Origin: Taxillus chinensis
Taxonomy: Eukaryota > Streptophyta > Magnoliopsida > Santalales > Loranthaceae
Length of the DNA stretch: 64,000 nucleotides
Assembly: GCA_023512835.1 (NCBI GenBank)
Contig: CM042090.1
Coordinates: 56,655,865 to 56,719,864 of the forward strand
Direction: 5' to 3'
Positions 12,576 to 25,400 of the stretch are shown here, piece after piece (position 1 is the stretch's first letter; every line of letters starts with the position of its first letter). The notes below the pieces were generated by a model. It was not told where the DNA came from. It saw nothing but the letters and a program-made list of their open reading frames with translations, and did no database searches. Position numbers and translations under genes: made by a program.

Positions 12576-13883
12576 TTTTGGATCAAATCGAGAATTTGGA
12601 TAATGCGGAACAAACCCTATGTAATTTGACTCGAGATGTTTCATGTTTACCATTAAGTCTGTGCAGATGAGTTAACTCTAAATCCAGACCTACTCATGTG
12701 AGGACAAAGCTAAGGACAGGATACATAATCCTGATCCGGATCATCATGAGTGTTGTCATTCACTTGGTATATAACCAAGTCATCATCCGGAGTAAGGACC
12801 CTTCATGCCGATTAAACACTTGACAAAACGACTAGGAACCTGCGTCTAACACTCAACTAGATTATATCAATTAATGCGGAGTAAGTTCCTGAGTCTACAT
12901 CTTGCACGGAGTAAAAGAAACTTGTGAGAGAGAAAGAATCGAAGTTGCCACTCCAACCGGACTAAGGAAAAGAAGACACGGACGAAGAAATCCGAGTCTG
13001 TTATTCGACCGGAGTAAGGGCAATTGTTGCGGAGTAAGGACATCAAATGCGGAATAAGGAATCCAAACCATTACTCATGCGGAGTAAGGAAGCACTGATG
13101 CGGAGTAAGCTCTCCGAACCACTACTCATGCGGAGTAAGGAAGCGCTGACACGGAATAAGGATTCCAGGACTTCATTCATACGGAGTAAGCAATCACTGA
13201 TACGGAGTAAGGATCCGAGCTTCGTTTATGCGGAGTAAGGAACCTTGCAACGGATCAAGAAGACGCTGCTTCATCTCTCTAAGCCGCAATTAATGCTAGC
13301 AGCTCGCTACGTCCCGATGTAAGACAAACTCATTGAATACCTAAATTGTCTGACACGTGGAACACACGGAGATGTGGATGCAGTTTCAAATGCAATTGGA
13401 ATCAAGCAAAGAATTCATTACAACTTATGCTTCCAATATTTCGAGCTCCACATCCGCAGCAGTTAAAGCTTCAACATTTTCCGATGAAGAACTTCAATGC
13501 TCCACACTGCTCGAAAAATGCAGTTCCAAGATAGATTTCTAGGATGTCTATATATATGCCTAAAGCAATATAAATTAAAGAGAGCGTGCTTACTTGTAAA
13601 ATATACACTCATAAGCGTATATCTTGTAAAGAGCCAAACACAGAGATTCATTGCCAAGTGTGTGTAACTATAACAGAGTGTTGTGTTGTAATCAGCTAAA
13701 ACGTTGTTTTGCTTTGTTGTAATTATCTTCAGATAATAAAGCAACATACTTCCACTACCTGGTTAATCTTCCGCACCTGATTTTATCCGTTTAACCAAAG
13801 TGAGTGTCTAAGCCATTAAGAGAGAGAAAGAATTTTCAAAAAGCCTATTCACCCCCCCCCCTTTAGGCTCTCCGGGACCAACA
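12576..13883 (+). repeat. 3' LTR of element A
   Basis: It starts TTTTGGATCAAATC (TGTTGG in related copies) and ends CCGGGACCAACA. U3 holds the hairpin ACTTGGT-ATATA-ACCAAGT (12762-12780) and a CGGAGTAAGG minisatellite (about 12785-13245). A TATA-like run sits near 13547. Its last 808 bp match the 5' LTR with only scattered changes, indicating moderate age. Confidence 0.9.
12785..13245 (+). repeat. CGGAGTAAGG minisatellite in LTR U3
   Basis: About 15 copies of an ATGCGGAGTAAGGA-like core with variable spacers. Present in the LTRs of A, C and the solo LTR at 3114-4520; absent from the older LTR of element B. Confidence 0.88.
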
Positions 13884-14114
13884 ATGAGGTTGTTCCCTCC
13901 TCTATACGAGGACAATTATATTATTGATGTTCTGTCGTATTGGTATGAGAGCTATCTTCCTGAAGTCGCTCACATTCGGACCTTCATCGACGGAACTGCT
14001 AAGAACAACAAACCATGGAAAAATCTCACAACTATTCTCATTCCGTACCGGATCAATGGCCCGCATTTCATGCTTACTGTATTTTTAATGGAATCAAAGA
14101 AGGTTCTTCTAGTT

Positions 14115-16800
14115 TTTTGGACCCCATTTTGCTCAGGTTGGACATACTAACCCCATTTGATATATATACCTTTTTACCCATGCCATATACCTTGTTGAGT
14201 AGGTCCTTAGAGATTCCCTGTGATGTGCACAAGATGGATGCATTGACATGAACCGGGAAGCCCAAAATGGATAACCACTGCTACAAGTCCCTGAAGTACC
14301 CTAAGACCAATACCAGGGGATAGAGGAGGAAATTTGGGGAATAACGCACTTGACTGAGCTCAATTCCGATGAAAAACGAAGAAGTTATGGCCAAAACAAT
14401 TTTCATTGAAAAAAGTCAAACTTATCAAAAGACGGTCAATGCCCCTGGTCAAACTACCTGAAAATGTGCATGTGAGGAATAGTCCAAAATGTCTATTTTT
14501 ACGAATATGGGTTCTCCCAAATAATCCCCGAAAGGTCGTCCATTTTTGCATTTTGGGTGGGGGTAAAAAGGTAATTAAAAGTTATAAAAAAAAAACGTGA
14601 CTCGTAGCCTCGAAGTGTCGGCAGGTTGAAGCTTCGAAGACTTGAAGCCTTAAAGCCTCGAAGACTCGAAGCTTTGAAGCCTGTCATGCCGACACTCCAA
14701 CCTGCCGACACTTCGACCCACCAACCTTCGACCCCTGACCTTCGAACCCTGTGAGTCTTCGACCCTTCGACCCTGCCGACCTTCGACCTGCCGACACTTC
14801 GACCCATTGACCGTTGACCTTCGACCCACCAAAATTTCGACCCACCGAAGCTTCGACCCTGCCGACACTTCGACCCTGCCGACATTCTGACCCTTTGACC
14901 TCTGACCTTCGCTGTTTGGCCCCTCTCGCTAGCTTTTTCGCTGGCTACTCACGGGATGTGTTTTTATTTGCTGGCAATTGTCAAAGATGTTTTTCAACGC
15001 CTGTCAGATGCATGTGCTCACAAAAGAACGAAAAGGCAATCACAAGCTGCCCCGTTTTACGCATAGGCTGTCCAACCACCAGATAAAGCATAAAATCTGG
15101 AAAATTAATAATGCTGGGATTCATAATACACCCAACAAAGCATTAAAGGCAGCAATTAATGAGATGCAACCAAATCTTTTTAAAACAAGTATCCTCTCCA
15201 TCGAAAAACATTATTACGCCCCAGCTTATTCCCTGCGCAAAAAAGAAAAAGAGAAGAGAGGATAGTCTGCAAAAACAGAAAACGAAAAAGAGCTCTGCTA
15301 TTCTGCCATCTTCACACCCAGTTCCCTGAGCCCAAAAGAAAAAGAGATTTATGCCCAGAAAAAGAAAGGAAGAGAGTTCGCCTAAAAAAACGCCCAGAGA
15401 GAGCGGAAATTCTGCAAAAAAAAAAAAAAAACAAAAAAAGAGGAGTCCCAGAGAACGCCCAGATTTGCTGCCATTTTCGCCTAACTCCTGCATTCAAAAA
15501 ACCAACCTTCTACCATTCTGAAACTAGAAATCGCCCATTCACTTCCAGCCTTCCCTGATATCTCGATACAGCTCTCTTTTTTTCTAATCCCTGCTGCCAT
15601 CTCCATACCCAGCTCCCTAATACAAAAAAAAGAAAGAGAAAACGCCCAGATTCATCAAAAAAAAAACGCCCAGAGCCTTTAACGCCTGCCCAGATCTACA
15701 CCAAAGCCTTTTTCAAAAAAAAAAAAGAAGGAAAACTCCTTCCATTCTCCTCCCTTTCCTTTACGAGCCCCCTTTCCCAAAATCAAAAATCAAAAACTCT
15801 CCCAAATTCTCTCTGTCTTTTACAGGAATTTGGTGGTTGGTAATTCGAGCAGGTGACTATCGACGCTGGCAGGAGCCCAAACGGAAGACTGGTGTTGAAA
15901 GCCCCCAAAGTCGGTTCCGTATTTGTTTCTTTATTGCTTTTTAGCTTATTTCTGTTTCTATTGGATGTAATTTTTAGTAATTTCCTGTATTATTTTTCCT
16001 TTTCCTGTCATCGGTATGTGGTGTATCTTTCCTTGTATTTACCTTTTTATGTTGTTTGTATTTGTTATATTTTCGTTATATTTCCTCTCTTCTGTATATG
16101 TTGTATGATGTAAAAAAAAGAGAGCAAAGAGAGGCATAAAAAAGACGAAAAAAAGAAAAAGAAAGAAGAGTGCTTTTATTTGTGGATGTCATAATCACAC
16201 ACTCCACGTTTTTAACTTTAATGCATATGTTCATTACTTTGATTTATGACTTTGGGTTTCAAAAAAAAAACAAAACAAAACAAAAACAAAACGTTTCTTT
16301 TAGCAAAATACAAAAACCCATAAATGTTTTCTAATAAAAAAAACATATTTCCATTTTTTTGGACTTCAAAATAAAACCAAAAACCAAAACAAACCCCTAG
16401 GATCTCATTCCTCACTTCAAACAAAAAACCAAAACTTTTAGGATTCCCTTTAGAAATTTAGGGTAAATCCATTTTAACTATAACTTCAACAAATAACTTA
16501 GTTAAATAAAAATTATAGGCTCTTTAGGAAATTTAACCCCATCACGGCAATACAAATAAATAGAAAACCTCCTCCTCCGAAAATAGATACTAAAAGAGCG
16601 CTATAGGGGTGCTAATCCTTCCCTACACGTAAGCAACTCCCGAACCCTTCTCTAATAACGCAGACCACACCTTTAAAACTACTCAAAGTAGAGGGTATCC
16701 AACTGTACCCCAAAAATAGTTGGTGGCGACTCTAAATTTCTCACCATTGGTTTTGTTTGAGCCCACCCCAAACGGGCCCGGACGAAAACCAGTGATGACA
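14115..16800 (+). mobile_element. solo LTR, gypsy Tat/Ogre-like, inserted in element B
   Basis: It starts TTTTGGACCCCATTTTG and ends GTGATGACA, with the direct repeat tagtt at 14110-14114 and 16801-16805. The start matches those of the LTRs at 37649 (+) and 50307 (-). The end (GGTGGCGACT to GATGACA) resembles that at about 30600-30797. A GC-rich CTTCGACC minisatellite lies near its 5' end, followed by A-rich and T-rich stretches with no credible gene. No internal domain remains. Confidence 0.85.
14595..14900 (+). repeat. CTTCGACCCTGCCGAC-type minisatellite
   Basis: Short degenerate units built on TTCGACC, TGCCGACA and GAAGACTCGAAG, about 15-20 bp apart, inside the solo LTR. Open frames across it are repeat artefacts. 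Confidence 0.8.
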
Positions 16801-17299
16801 TAGTTGATTCTCATCAGATCGTTGAATGCCAAGTGAAGAAGAATCAATTGGAACCTTTAATTCGAGTTCTATCAGATGCAGTAAGACAAAGCATGCTTTA
16901 TGAAGAAATGGGCCAACCACCCTCGACTCCTAATAAAAAGCTAATTGTGGCGATCCAGGAGCAAGAAAATTGTGCCTCAACAGCCTGAAGGAGATAGTTG
17001 TGGAGCTTTTGTCTGCTTCTTCATCAAGTCCTTCATGAAGGTTAATGAAAACTCAAACAATAATGTGAATTTCACAATGGAACAGATGATGGAGCTTCGA
17101 GAGCAAGCAACAACAATGATTTTCAAGTACAGTGAGTCGTATGTTCCATAAGTTAATCATCTGTACTAAAGCTGAAATTATGTATTTGTTGATGATTTAG
17201 TGAAAAGTGAACTTATCTTTATCTCTGTGTATGTATCTTGCTATCTCACTAACCAAATCAGATTACAAAGGGTTTTGGCATCTCCATATTGGGAGAGAT

Positions 17300-17930
17300 T
17301 GTTGGATCGAACCAGAATTTGGATGATGCGGATAAAACCCTATGTAACTTGGTTTGAGATCTTTCAATGTCTATTCTAACTTGTTGCAGAAGATAAGTTT
17401 AACTAGATCTACACTCGTAAGTGCAAAGCTAAGGACGGAATACATAATCCTGATCTGGATTAACGTGAGTGTCATAAATCAACTTGGTAAATAACCAAGT
17501 TAATTCATTTATACTTCTACGATCTTGAGCTCCACATTCACGACATTAATACTGAGAAGATTATTAATGAAGTTAAGCAACCAAGATGTTTAGTTCCAAG
17601 ACTGTCGTCTTAGGATGTCTATAAACTCACATGTAATATTTACTTGTAAGTGTGTGTGAAAAAATATTTTTGGCTAGTGTGAGCATTTTTGTAAAAAGAG
17701 TATTGCTATAAGAGAGAGATATTCTTCCAGTAGATTCAAGTTAGTGCAAACAGCTTTATTTGCTATTCAAATTTATTGTAATTATCTTTTAATAATAATA
17801 CAAATTACTTCTACTATTAGATCGTCTTCCGTATTGTTTAACTTTTCAGTCTGAATTAGTACAGTGCCAAAAGAGTGAGAAAAGAGTTTTAAAAGAGCCT
17901 ATTCATCCCCCTCTAGTCTCGAGACTAACA
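17300..17930 (+). repeat. 3' LTR of older element B
   Basis: It starts TGTTGGATCGAACC just after a polypurine run (TATTGGGAGAGA) and ends GAGACTAACA after the AGCCTATTCATCCCCCTC motif shared with the other LTRs. Only 631 bp long, against about 1.3 kb for A: it lacks the CGGAGTAAGG minisatellite. It keeps the hairpin ACTTGGT-AAATA-ACCAAGT (17482-17500). Its TSD cannot be checked because the element's 5' end is outside the window. Confidence 0.85.
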
Positions 17931-19480
17931 TCAACTTTGGTGAATGTCTTATGTTTTATCCCAAAGTCCTCTTGCAAAAGTAAAATCCATATTGACTTTA
18001 AGATTTTTTATTTAATTAAAACTTTATCATTTTATCTGGCGAACGTTATCTAGTGATGTCTTTTGTATTTATTCAATTTTCTATAAGTGTATAAAACCTT
18101 AAACACAATTAAACCCCTTGACGAGATCACTCTACAATAATTACTAGAGATCACTCTATAAGATTATTTGACCATGTGAGTTTAAATCACTTCTTTTACT
18201 TTCAATCTTCAATGCTTTAATGCTCGTTTTGTTAATTTCGATCAAATTCTTTTCCAACAAACTCTAGTCTTTAAATGTTAGTCCTGAGGATTCTTCTTTG
18301 GTTCTAAACAAATCCAAATTCTTCGCATCCTCCACAATATTGTACATAAAGGAGGTATTGGAAGATAAAAATATATAAAATATATATTTTAAAATTTTAA
18401 TAATACATAAACAACTTATTCTAAGTTAATTGTTTGTAAATAATATAATTCTAAGTTAATGTAAATACATCTTACTGCAATAATATAAGATATTTATTAC
18501 CATTAACCTTTTCAATTATTGGCTATAATTTTTTACATTACAATATATTTATTTATTATTTGAATTTTCTCTTCTTCTATATTTATCTAGTATTCGAATG
18601 ATCCATTATATATATTTTAATATTTTTATTGATTTAATATAAATTATATAAACATATGTAATTGTTAGAATATATGTCTTCTAAGCATATATATTATAAT
18701 TATTGTGTAAAATTAAATTAAAAAAATTTAATATAAGTATTGATTAAAATAATCAATGTGATATTTTGAAATGCTTTTATAAAGAGTATCGCCCGGTAAT
18801 CTAATTTTTTAAGTCGAGCTTTATATAGTAAAATATATATAATCCAATACTTGTGCTTTAAAAACTCTTGTTTTAATATCTTTTTTAAAAAATAAAAATA
18901 AAAACTATGGTAAAATAGGAAAACGTGTGAAATTAGGATTTTCATATTTATTTCACATGCATTGTACAATGAATTTTTTTTAAAATTATAAAAATATAAA
19001 AAGTGAGAAATATTCACATAAATTTTATAAAACAAAACAAAATAAAATAGGGCAACACAACCCTTAATTTTTCCTAACTCAATATAAAAATTCATAATAA
19101 TAAAAAAACACAACTCACAACCTTTAAAAACTTTACATAAAAGAAATCAGCATTAATTAAAATACATTTCAAAATCTCTTGCATTTACATTCCGTTTGAT
19201 TTTTGTTTTCTGCTTTAAATTTTGCTTAAAAAAAGGAAGAAACCAATTCTTTTCCCGCCTAAAGCGTTTCGATACCTCCTCTCGATTTGGTCTTTTTTTT
19301 TCCCCTGGTCTCGTCATTCTTTCGGGCATAAAACACGCGCACCGAGTCTGGGCCACTGAGTATCGGAAGCCAACAAGAGCATAGAATGACAACACTCCGT
19401 TGGCGAATCTCACTCCCTCATTTCAATTACTAGGGTTTCGATTTCGTTGTCTTTTCCGATTCGATTCTTCGCTGCTTCCA
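17931..19480. other. AT-rich intergenic DNA upstream of MAP65
   Basis: There is no recognisable gene. From 18340 to 19180 it is very AT-rich with many stops. From about 19250 to 19480 base composition rises and should contain the MAP65 promoter and 5' untranslated region. I cannot place a transcription start. Confidence 0.6.
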
Positions 19481-22400
19481 ATGCTGAGCTCGCCACCTTC
19501 TCTCGCTTACACTACATGCGGCTCTCTCCTCCAGGAGTTGCAGGTTTGTTTCATCTTTTTTCATTTCCACGCCAACACTCCGTTTCGATCGCAGTTATTG
19601 CGGCGCTGATCGCTGGGTTTAGGGTTTCGTTGATATTTTTTTTTTGGAACTGTGATCCAAAACTGTCTCGATGCTCGGAAAAAATGATGTTTCAGTTTTT
19701 TTTTGTTTTGATGTTGTCCGTTTCTAACTACTCGGTTCGGTTATCTGCAACTTTATACGCTTCTTGCGTGTTTGTTTTTAAAGCTCTAATCATTAGTGTG
19801 TTGCTTGCAACATCCCCCGAGGCCACGACATTTGAGTTTGTTTGGGTCTTTGTCAAATTCACAATTTAGTCTTAACTGATTACAAAATAGGAAGACATTA
19901 CTGTTTCAATGTTTACTTTTCTTTAACTGGAAACGATTTGGTTGCTCTATTTAGGGGGTTTTGTTCTATGATACTGCCCTAGTTGGTTTCTGGATACCTG
20001 GTCCTGGTTCTCTGCAACTTTATATGCTTTTGTGTATTTTGAAGGCCGAATCAGCAGCATAGCTGGCAACATACTACACCATTCGAGTGGGTCAGGCGAT
20101 TCTTCAATCATGATTTAGACGCCATTGATTAGGAAACAAACAAATACAAGGCAAAGAAACATTATGTAACTGATTTGATATTTTGATGTGTTTTAGAAAT
20201 TATGGGATGAAATTGGGGAGAATGACAGAGAAAGGGATAAGATGCTTCTGCAACTTGAACAAGAATGCCTTGACATTTACCGGAAGAAGGTAGAAAAGTC
20301 AAGGAAGTACAAGACTGATTTACATCATATGTTGAGGGATGCTGAAGCCGAATTTGCCAGTATTGTTGCTGCTCTTGGAGAGCAAGCTTCCTTTTCATGG
20401 GTCTGCTCTTTCTACTCTCCAGATCTATTGAACATTTATTTTTGTTTCATTTTTACCAAAGAAAAGATGTTATATTGATGTGGGTTGGACTAATTTAAAT
20501 GAATTAGTGGATGATGGTTTGGTTGAAATAAATGACCTTAAAATTCTGTACCAATGTTGTGCCCAACTTCACTAATTTTATGACGCTAAAAGTTATGAAA
20601 GCATATCTGTTGATTTAGAGTGTGTCTGAGATAGTTCAAATAAACTCTCCAAACACTTCAGTTGTGTTAAATAGATGTTTATATGCAAAAATAAATTTGG
20701 ACATCGCCTCAGTTTCATTCTGTTTTCAATGATTAGGAAAAGGGCACTCTTAAGGAGCAACTAGCTGCTGTAAAGCCTGTATTAGAGGACCTGAGGTTGA
20801 AAAAGCAAGAGAGGCTTCAGGAGTTCTTAGAGACCGAGTCACAAATTGAGTTGATTTGTGCAGAAATCGCTGGGAAGTCCCAATTCAATTATTCTACTGA
20901 TGTAGCAGTTAATGAGAGGGACTTGACTGCAAAGAAATATGGGGAGCTGAATTTGCATCTTCGGGAGCTTCAGAATGAGAAGGTCTACTTGATTAATTCA
21001 ATAGAGATATGAAGTATATTGTTAGGGTACTAGTAATTTTGATTTATGTATGTTTTTTGTTTTCTTTGCAGAATCTTCGGTTGCAAACAGTTAACAGCCA
21101 TATAAATACCATCCACGAGTTATCAGTCATCATGTCAGTTGATTTTAATAAGACTATGGTTGAAATTCATCCCAGCCTAGGTGACCATGCAACCACTCAG
21201 TCGAAGAACATTAGCATTAGCAATGATACCCTTTCTGGGCTAGTTGGAGCCATACAATCATTGAAGCAAGAAAAGCAACAACGGTTGCAAAAGGTTATAT
21301 AACAATGATTACCCATATATCCTCCACATAATATGACCTATATAATAATGTTGGCAGATCTTTCTTCTGTAACACCCATATATTGTGTATACATATTATT
21401 TAGAATGAAGTGGCTAATTTGGCATAAATTAACATAAGGTTAGTCTTTTGATTGGTCAGGTGACTCAGGTCAAGGCTTATACTGATTTTGGATCATTAAA
21501 CTGTATTAGAAGTTATTTTATATTAAAAGTAATTAAGTAAAACAAGCTTTGGTAGCATATGTTGGCCAAAGCATTTATAACAATTTATATTGGCCATACA
21601 ATTGAAACTCATTCTAGTATCAGGTTGTCTTTTGGGATAGACAAAATATTTGAAAGATATACTTCAGCTTAAACCTCTTGGATTTAGAGTCGTCTTTTAT
21701 TCTCAGCCATACTCCTACCATGAAAACTACCATTTGGATTTGGTTGCAAACCCTCACACTACCTTAGGTTTGATATATCAGGTTCACCGTTTTTTCTACT
21801 GCATGTTACAACCCTGTATTCATCTTTGAAGTATGAATCCCTAAACTTATTTTTGCAGAATTTTCTTATCTTTCACATGAGCCCTTTTCATGTAATTTTT
21901 TTTTACCCCAAGCTAATACATATTTTTAAAATTTTATTTTATTATTAAGAACTTCTGTTATAACTGTTGTTTTAAAGCATTTCTTAATATTTTAAATTTG
22001 CTAATGATGGAGGTCAATTTTGCAATGATAATAAAGTATTGCAGACATAGATTTAAGAGGTGGGATGTTGATTATGTTAAAGGGTTTTCAATAGTGTTAA
22101 TTTCTTATCTTGCATACACGTAGTTTCCTTTGGGTATTTTTAAAGTTTCCTTTAATTTGGAATTATTTTATGGTTTCTCATTTTGTTAGGTCTAAGCTTT
22201 ATTTTGTATATGCTTGTAATGAACCTAATGAAATAAACTTTAATAATAATAATAATAATAATAATAATTTTTATATATATTTCCAGTGTTTTCTCTTGTT
22301 CCTCTCCTGTCTTATACCGGCTAGGCTTTTTTCCCTATCTGAAAATTATTTTTATCTTTCTGCAGCTTCAAGACATTGGGAGTACTTTCATTGAACTATG

Positions 22401-25400
22401 GAATCTCATGGATACACCTCTTGATGAACAAAAGAAGTTTAGCCATGTGACTTGCCTCATTTCTGCTTCTGTTGATGATTTGTCAAGATCAGGATGCCTT
22501 GCTTTGGATGTAATTGAGCAGGTAATGCTTATGAAATCTTGTATTCGTGTTTCTCAGTCCTCATTTTTATTATTTTTTTGGTTGTGACTTTGAGTGCTGG
22601 TGACTGATACCATTTGGTCCTACTATGATGCTAGGCCAAGATTGAAGTTGAACGATTGAATGCTTTAAAAGCCAGCAAGATGAGGGAACTGGTGTTGAAG
22701 AAGGAAAAACAACTTGAAGAAATTTACACTGGAGTTCATATTGATGTGGACAGTGAGACAGAGCAACAAACGCTAATCAGTCTTATAGAATCTGGTTTAA
22801 CCAAACTCTCATCTAGTTTCATACATTGCAAACACCTAAAAGTTAGCTGAGCTCGTCACTTTCAAAAATTTTGTTTTGTAAGATTATTTATTATAAGTAG
22901 TTTCTCTTTGCTTTGTTGGGCAAATAAATTTAGTCACATGTTTTTTGACATGGCTATTTCCTTTTTAATTTGACTCCCCATTTAATGAATTTTCACGGTT
23001 AATAACTTCCTTTTCTTTATTGATTTAAATTTGGACTTCAGTGTAGTGTGTGCATGTATTTAACATTAGATGTTTCTGCGAGCATTGTTGTTTTCTTTTT
23101 TCAAATTCTGAAGCTGTTCTGCGATTTTGTCCACATCTTACAGGGAATGTTGATTTATGTTGTCTGCTTTCAAGCATGGATGATAAGATTGCATGTGCTA
23201 AAGAGCAAGCCTCAAGCAGGAAAGATATTTTGGACAGGGTGGATAAGTGGAAGCATGCATCTGAGGAGGAAAAGTGGCTTGATGAGTATGAAAGAGTATG
23301 CTCTTTATAATTGCTGAAAATCTTCCCTTATTGATACCTGGTTCAATTTATTTTAGGACACTTTATGCTTATTGCTTATCCGTGTAAGCATTAAACTTAG
23401 TTTGTTTAATGATAAATTCTACTGAAGCTGTCAACTCATTAACATTCACTATCTTACTGGATGGAGTCTGGCAGAGAATTAATCTAAACTTTTTTTTTTT
23501 AATGTTATTGCATCTTTAGAATGAAATATTACAGTTTTGCAGACAAGAGCTTGGTCATTGTGCTTTGTTTGTTTAACAATAATTTATTCAGTTTTTTCTC
23601 TCACGAAGCTTGTGGCAGAAGGTTCTGAGTTCTTTTCTCCAAAATGAGTTCAAAATTTGATTAGAGAATTAATCACATTTCAAATAATAAAAGTTTAACT
23701 GTTACACTTTAATGCAAATTTGTTTTTCTTGCAATATAATTTCTCTTATTGTTTGCTTTTCTAATACAGGATGACAATCGGTACATTGCTGGAAGGGGGG
23801 CACATAAAAATCTTAAACGTGCGGAGAAGGCGAGGGCTATTGTTGGAAAAATACCGTGTGAGCTTGCAATCATGTTTCTTTTTATAGTTCGATGTAAACA
23901 TTGACATTCAGACCCACTTTCAGAAGTCTTGATAATTTATTTATTGTCAAGTGCCTAGTTAGATAGAAAGGTGGATGACACTAAAATTTTGAATGGGGCA
24001 AGTGAAGTTGTTCATTATCTTTTTGAAAATGATTTCCACAGCATTAATGAATTCATGCATATTTTCAGGACTGTGATAAATTGGTAATAGTTTCTTCTGC
24101 AATATGCCCAATACTTTTTTTTGTTTTGATATATATATTTTTATATATGTTTTTTCAGTTTTAATTGATGTATTTAAAAATGTCATCATTTATTTTTTAC
24201 TGTTACAATCAGCATTATTGGTACCCGTATCATCATAATTATTACAATGCATTGCCTCTGCTGCAATGTTATCAATTTATATGATATTACAATAATGAGA
24301 TGTCTCGTTCTGGTAATAGAATATTTCTGATGTCAGGGTGATTATTTACAATTTGAAGATGTTGATGATGTTTTACATTTCTATGCTAAAACTGATGAAT
24401 GAAACAAAATTTCTTATTTCTATTAATAAAAATAACAGGTAGGAATTTTTTTGTTAACTGTTTTGTTTTGTTCTTATATTCTTTATTGTTTTGTTATTTT
24501 ATTTATTTTTTTGATCTATGTTTTTGGAACAGCAAGGATGGAAAATGATGGTTAAAAACTCAAAAAGGAAAATCATGTGGCCAAGAGATATTGAGTCCTC
24601 AATTCTGTATTTGGGTTGATTACCATTACCCACAGTGGCCGCCTGCAGGATTGATGTGGATATTAATCATATGATGAATGGAGGCCAGACAGATTTTATA
24701 TGATTGTAGATTCCTTTTGATTTCAAAATGGAAAGTGAGGATTGTAGGTCTTTAACATGGCATGCTCTGTTGTTTGGCGGTTAAGAAATAATCTGAGAAA
24801 GTGTAACTGAGTAGTATTTGCATGACTATGGAGAGATTCATGAAGAGTTCAGAAAGATTTGATAAGAGATGAGATGGGAGAAAATTGTCTGAGGTTGTAT
24901 TCACTATTCATTTTAATCGTTTGCAACTTAGGAACACGGTAGAAATAATCAATTTGGGTAGGAGTTAGTCTTGGGTAGACTACAAAAGGTTTGACTTCAT
25001 TTCATAGGATATTATAATAGATGTAGAAGATGACATGCTTCACCACTAGGAATGAGTGGTGTAGGAGGTTCCCCATTATCCATCTTAACTTTTTTTATTT
25101 TTCAGAATCATAATTCCAAGTTGGTAAACCCAAATTCAAGGTTTAGTCTGTTTGAATGGATGGTTTGCGTTGCTGTTGTGGCCAGCTCTGGCAGCGGCAG
25201 TTGTAGTTGTACTTCTAGGTTTGTGGTTGCTTCAATTTTGGAAGCCTGAAACTTTTTTTTGGTAAAAGGTTCAGTGGAGTTTGTAGTTTGAAAATTTAAA
25301 ACCCCCTATTTTGGTTAAACATTATATATTTATGAATATTCTTCTAACATATACAATTAAATTGATATTTTTCCTTGATACAGTACAATATATTGTTCAG

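Larger units (their letters stand above)
1..13883 (+). mobile_element. Ty1/copia SIRE-like element A (5' end outside window)
   Basis: The order is 5' LTR (cut by the window edge), primer-binding site, gag, pol (protease, integrase, reverse transcriptase, RNase H), a long spacer, a third ORF with an Ulp1 protease domain, polypurine tract and 3' LTR. Integrase lies before reverse transcriptase, which defines copia. The large gag and an extra ORF after pol suggest the SIRE/Maximus lineage (inference). All reading frames are broken, so this copy is dead. It holds a reverse solo LTR at 3114-4520. Its 3' end abuts the third ORF of an older relative, so it probably inserted there; the partner TSD lies upstream of the window. 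Confidence 0.88.
13884..17151 (+). pseudogene. third ORF (Ulp1 part) of older element B, split by a solo LTR
   Basis: Two blocks, 13884-14114 and 16806-17151, rejoin in frame once the solo LTR and one TSD copy are discounted. They match the C-terminal ~190 residues of the element C ORF, at clearly lower identity than A does. The protease His (INGPHFML), Asp (DSHQ, just past the insertion) and PQQPEGDSCGAF with Gln and Cys are all kept. A one-base insertion near 16960 is the only frame lesion I see. The C-terminal SESYVP and stop parallel KPYVP of the other copies. The 5' part was cut away when element A inserted; the rest of B lies upstream of the window. Confidence 0.85.

Noticed and set aside
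12785..13245. Regularly spaced CGGAGTAAGG units, CRISPR-like at first glance
   Set aside because: Spacers are short, variable and themselves repeat-derived; the array lies inside a plant LTR and recurs in every younger copy. It is a minisatellite.
15143..15493. 116-codon Phe-rich minus-strand frame
   Set aside because: Complement of A-rich LTR sequence; composition artefact.
19385..19400. CCGTT core upstream of MAP65, possible mitosis-specific activator
   Set aside because: Only the five-base core matches and it occurs once near the start; too weak to call.
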